From Chromera velia (taxonomy: Eukaryota; Sar; Chromeraceae), in the NCBI GenBank assembly GCA_018398765.1, contig JAHBMJ010003922.1, positions 39,955-85,492 of the forward strand: a stretch of 45,538 bases of DNA, given 5' to 3'. Positions 43,629 through 45,538 of this stretch are shown piece after piece. The notes under the pieces were generated by a model. The model was not told the DNA's origin. It did not search any database and saw nothing but the letters and a program-made list of their open reading frames with translations. Every line of letters begins with the position of its first letter. The first letter of the stretch is position 1. Both the position numbers and the translations under genes were made by a program.

Positions 43629-43870
43629 AACCTCCCTGAACCTAAGTGCCACTTAAAAAAATATAATCAAGATGATCTCTATCTGCGGCATCGTTTTTCA
43701 AGACACCATCCATCCTTGCGGCGTACATGGTCAAGACACCGTCCAGATATGCGGCTTTGGCTTTCAAGACACCGTAAATGATCTACGCCTGCGGCGCGGA
43801 CTTTCAAGCTTATCTAAAAATGCGGCTTAAACTTTCAAGTAGTAGTTAGGTTCAGGGAGGTCTTACTGGG
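43621..43870. mobile_element. Non-autonomous inverted-repeat element inserted in the retroelement, 8-bp target duplication
   Basis: The element spans 43629-43862 (234 bp). Perfect 16-bp terminal inverted repeats, ACCTCCCTGAACCTAA at 43630-43645 and its complement at 43846-43861, sit one base inside the ends. It is flanked by TTACTGGG at 43621-43628 and 43863-43870, an 8-bp direct duplication as made by hAT-type (or P-type) transposases. Inside are five direct TGCGGC...TCAAG units starting at 43684, 43717, 43750, 43790 and 43821, which look like subterminal transposase-binding repeats. There is no coding capacity, so it is a MITE. Element plus one duplication is 242 bases, exactly accounting for the frame change between the protease and following coding region. 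Confidence 0.85.
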
Positions 43871-45538
43871 TGCCTGATGCAGAGCTTGAAGAGGAGGAGG
43901 AATTTTCAGATTGTCCCCCTCTTCTCTCTTCTGTGCAGGCACGCCGAGCAATCTGGAAGGGGGCAGTCTGCCACATTCTACGGTTGCAGAGAAGATCCTC
44001 TCCCAGTGAGTTCAGTGCATGTCGGGTTCAAGGGCTTCATGAAATACATGAGGGGGAAAAAAATGTGGAGATGAAGGAAAAAGGAAAGGGGGGTAGTGAG
44101 ACAGTGAATGACTTTCTTTCTTCACTCCCAGCTGACCATTCTATTTTCTTTTCGCCTGATTTGAGTGAGGTACGTGAGTTTCTTCAAAAACTGTCCGTGC
44201 CTGTCGACGTGAAAAGAATTGTGGTGGAGCAACTCTCTTTTCTGACTCTCTTTCAGGATTACCTCCGTCTCGGGGCGAGGGACTGGATTTCAAGATCGAT
44301 TTGGAACCCGGCCACCTACCCCCAGCTCGCCCACCTTACCATCTTTCTCTTGGTGAGTTGGATGAGCTGAGAAAGCAAGTGGATACATATTTAAAACAGG
44401 GATTCATTCACCCATCTTACTCTCCGTATGCAGCTCTAGTGTTGTTTGTACAGAAGAAAGACGGAAGCATGAGGATGTGTTATGATTACACAGGACTGAA
44501 CAGAATTATAATCAAAGACAAACACCCACTCCCTCACCCATAAGACCTCATTGATCGGCTACATAGGGCAAAATTCTTCACTGCACTTGATCTCAGACAG
44601 TACTACCATCAAATGAGAGTAAGGGAGGGAAACATCTAGAAAACAACATTTACAACACGGTATGGAAATTTTGAGTGGTTGGTTGTCTCTTTTGGGTTGA
44701 CAAACGCTCCACCGGCAGCAATGAAACTCATTCAGTATATATTACGTGAGTGTTTGGATCGATACGTGTCGGTTTTTATTGACGATATTTTGATTTATTC
44801 GCAGACAAGAGAAGAGTATGTAAGGCATGTGTCTCGGGTTTTGTTTTTGTTGAGACAAGCAAAATTGTTCGCGAAGCTTTTGAAATGTTACTTTTTTTAA
44901 AGAGAGGTTGTTTTTCTTGGATTGAAGATTTCAGAAAAGGGAGTGAGGCCAGAGAGAAGTAAAATAGAGGAAATTGAGAACTGGCCTGTACCAAAGAGCA
45001 CGAGTGAATTACATTCTTTTCTTGGCTGGGCGTCGTAGGTGAGAAGATTTATTTTTGAGTTCAGTAAGAAGGCTGCTCCGATGTATCACTTACTGAAAAA
45101 GAAGGTGAAGTTTGAATGGAAAAAAGAGCAGCAAGCGAGCTTTGAGACAGTGAAGGAAGCCGTGAAGAAAGTGACGGAATTGTTTATTCCCGAACCCACC
45201 CACTCGTTTGAGGTCTTTGTAGATGCCTGCGAAAAGACCTCAACGCTCGCGGCGGTGTTGATGCAGAAGGACCCACAAGTCGGAATTCTGCGTCCGTGTG
45301 CCTTTGCGTCAAGAACGATGAGCCCCGCAGAGAAGAACTATCACATCAAAGACAAAGAATTTTTGGTGTGTGTGTTTGCTGTAAAGATTTCACGTCCGTA
45401 TGTCTCTTGCACTACTTAAGTGTAGAGCGATCATGAATCTTTAAAAACGATCACGTCGACTGCTGATCGGATGCAAATGTCTCTGCGCATGCGTCGTTGG
45501 GTGATAGGGGTGTATCCTCCTATTAGGACACCGGGGGG
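43863..45538 (+). pseudogene. pol: Ty3/Gypsy reverse transcriptase and RNase H region, truncated by window end
   Basis: After the MITE the coding frame resumes (PDAELEEEEEFSDCPPLL) and shifts once near 44262-44290. From there one frame covers the rest. Reverse transcriptase motifs are [62 protein letters not shown] and the active-site strand VSVFIDDILIYS near 44780. The RNase H segment follows with VFVDACEKTSTLAAVL, YHIKDKEFLVCVFAVK and SDHESLK near 45430. Stops occur at 44541, 44637, 44898, 45036, 45417 and 45423. The stop at 44637 replaces the tryptophan usual in this family's IWKTAF motif, one base change from TGG. Integrase and the 3' LTR would lie beyond the window. Confidence 0.85.

Noticed and set aside
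41800-45538. Reassigned TAA/TAG codons in the retroelement
   Set aside because: Expected residues at the stops differ from site to site, and other genes in the window end in TAA or TAG as well as TGA.

Overview
The window looks like nuclear DNA of a protist. It has mid-range GC content, dense microsatellites and genes cut into many small exons. The introns are spliceosomal, mostly with GTGAGT/GTCAGT-type donors and TGCAG acceptors. It also holds a decayed Ty3/Gypsy retroelement. A chromerid-type alveolate alga such as Chromera would fit, but that is inference and no taxon-specific marker was seen. Both ends carry G homopolymers, so the window may be a whole short scaffold.

Layout, left to right. 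1-2.4 kb: (TA)n tracts and one orphan coding fragment. 2.4-7.0 kb, minus strand: a multi-exon gene for a largely disordered protein with one possible DUSP-like block. 7.5-15.9 kb, minus strand: the main gene, about 2,065 codons in 12 exons, encoding a very large GTPase of the VLIG/GVIN/URGCP type. 16.7-18.8 kb, plus strand, diverging from it: an SLC35F-like drug/metabolite-superfamily transporter. 18.8-20.5 kb: AT-rich spacer, then GACA-rich tandem repeats. 20.55-25.64 kb, minus strand: a many-exon gene for an unrecognised protein. 26.1-26.4 kb: an 89-bp tandem repeat. 26.5-27.8 kb, plus strand: a PPPDE (DeSI-type) cysteine peptidase with a long disordered tail. 28.7-35.6 kb: isolated exons of small unrecognised genes on both strands, with many microsatellites and a mosaic tandem repeat. 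36.6-38.9 kb: palindromic elements and a TGTAACC-rich patch. 38.9-40.1 kb, minus strand: a small gene whose frame runs through a 48-bp minisatellite. 40.5-41.75 kb: AT-rich DNA, an 18-bp minisatellite and a probable LTR end with primer-binding site. 41.75 kb to the end: gag, protease, reverse transcriptase and RNase H of a Ty3/Gypsy element. It carries about ten in-frame stops and is interrupted by a 234-bp inverted-repeat element with an 8-bp target duplication.

The genes do not form an operon-like unit. The giant GTPase and the transporter are divergent and share a roughly 770-bp upstream region. The disordered-protein gene lies directly downstream of the GTPase gene on the same strand. Exon joins were worked out by hand from splice consensus and phase. 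Most joins in the GTPase and 20.5-25.6 kb genes keep phase, which is the main evidence that they are real. Unresolved joins are flagged.
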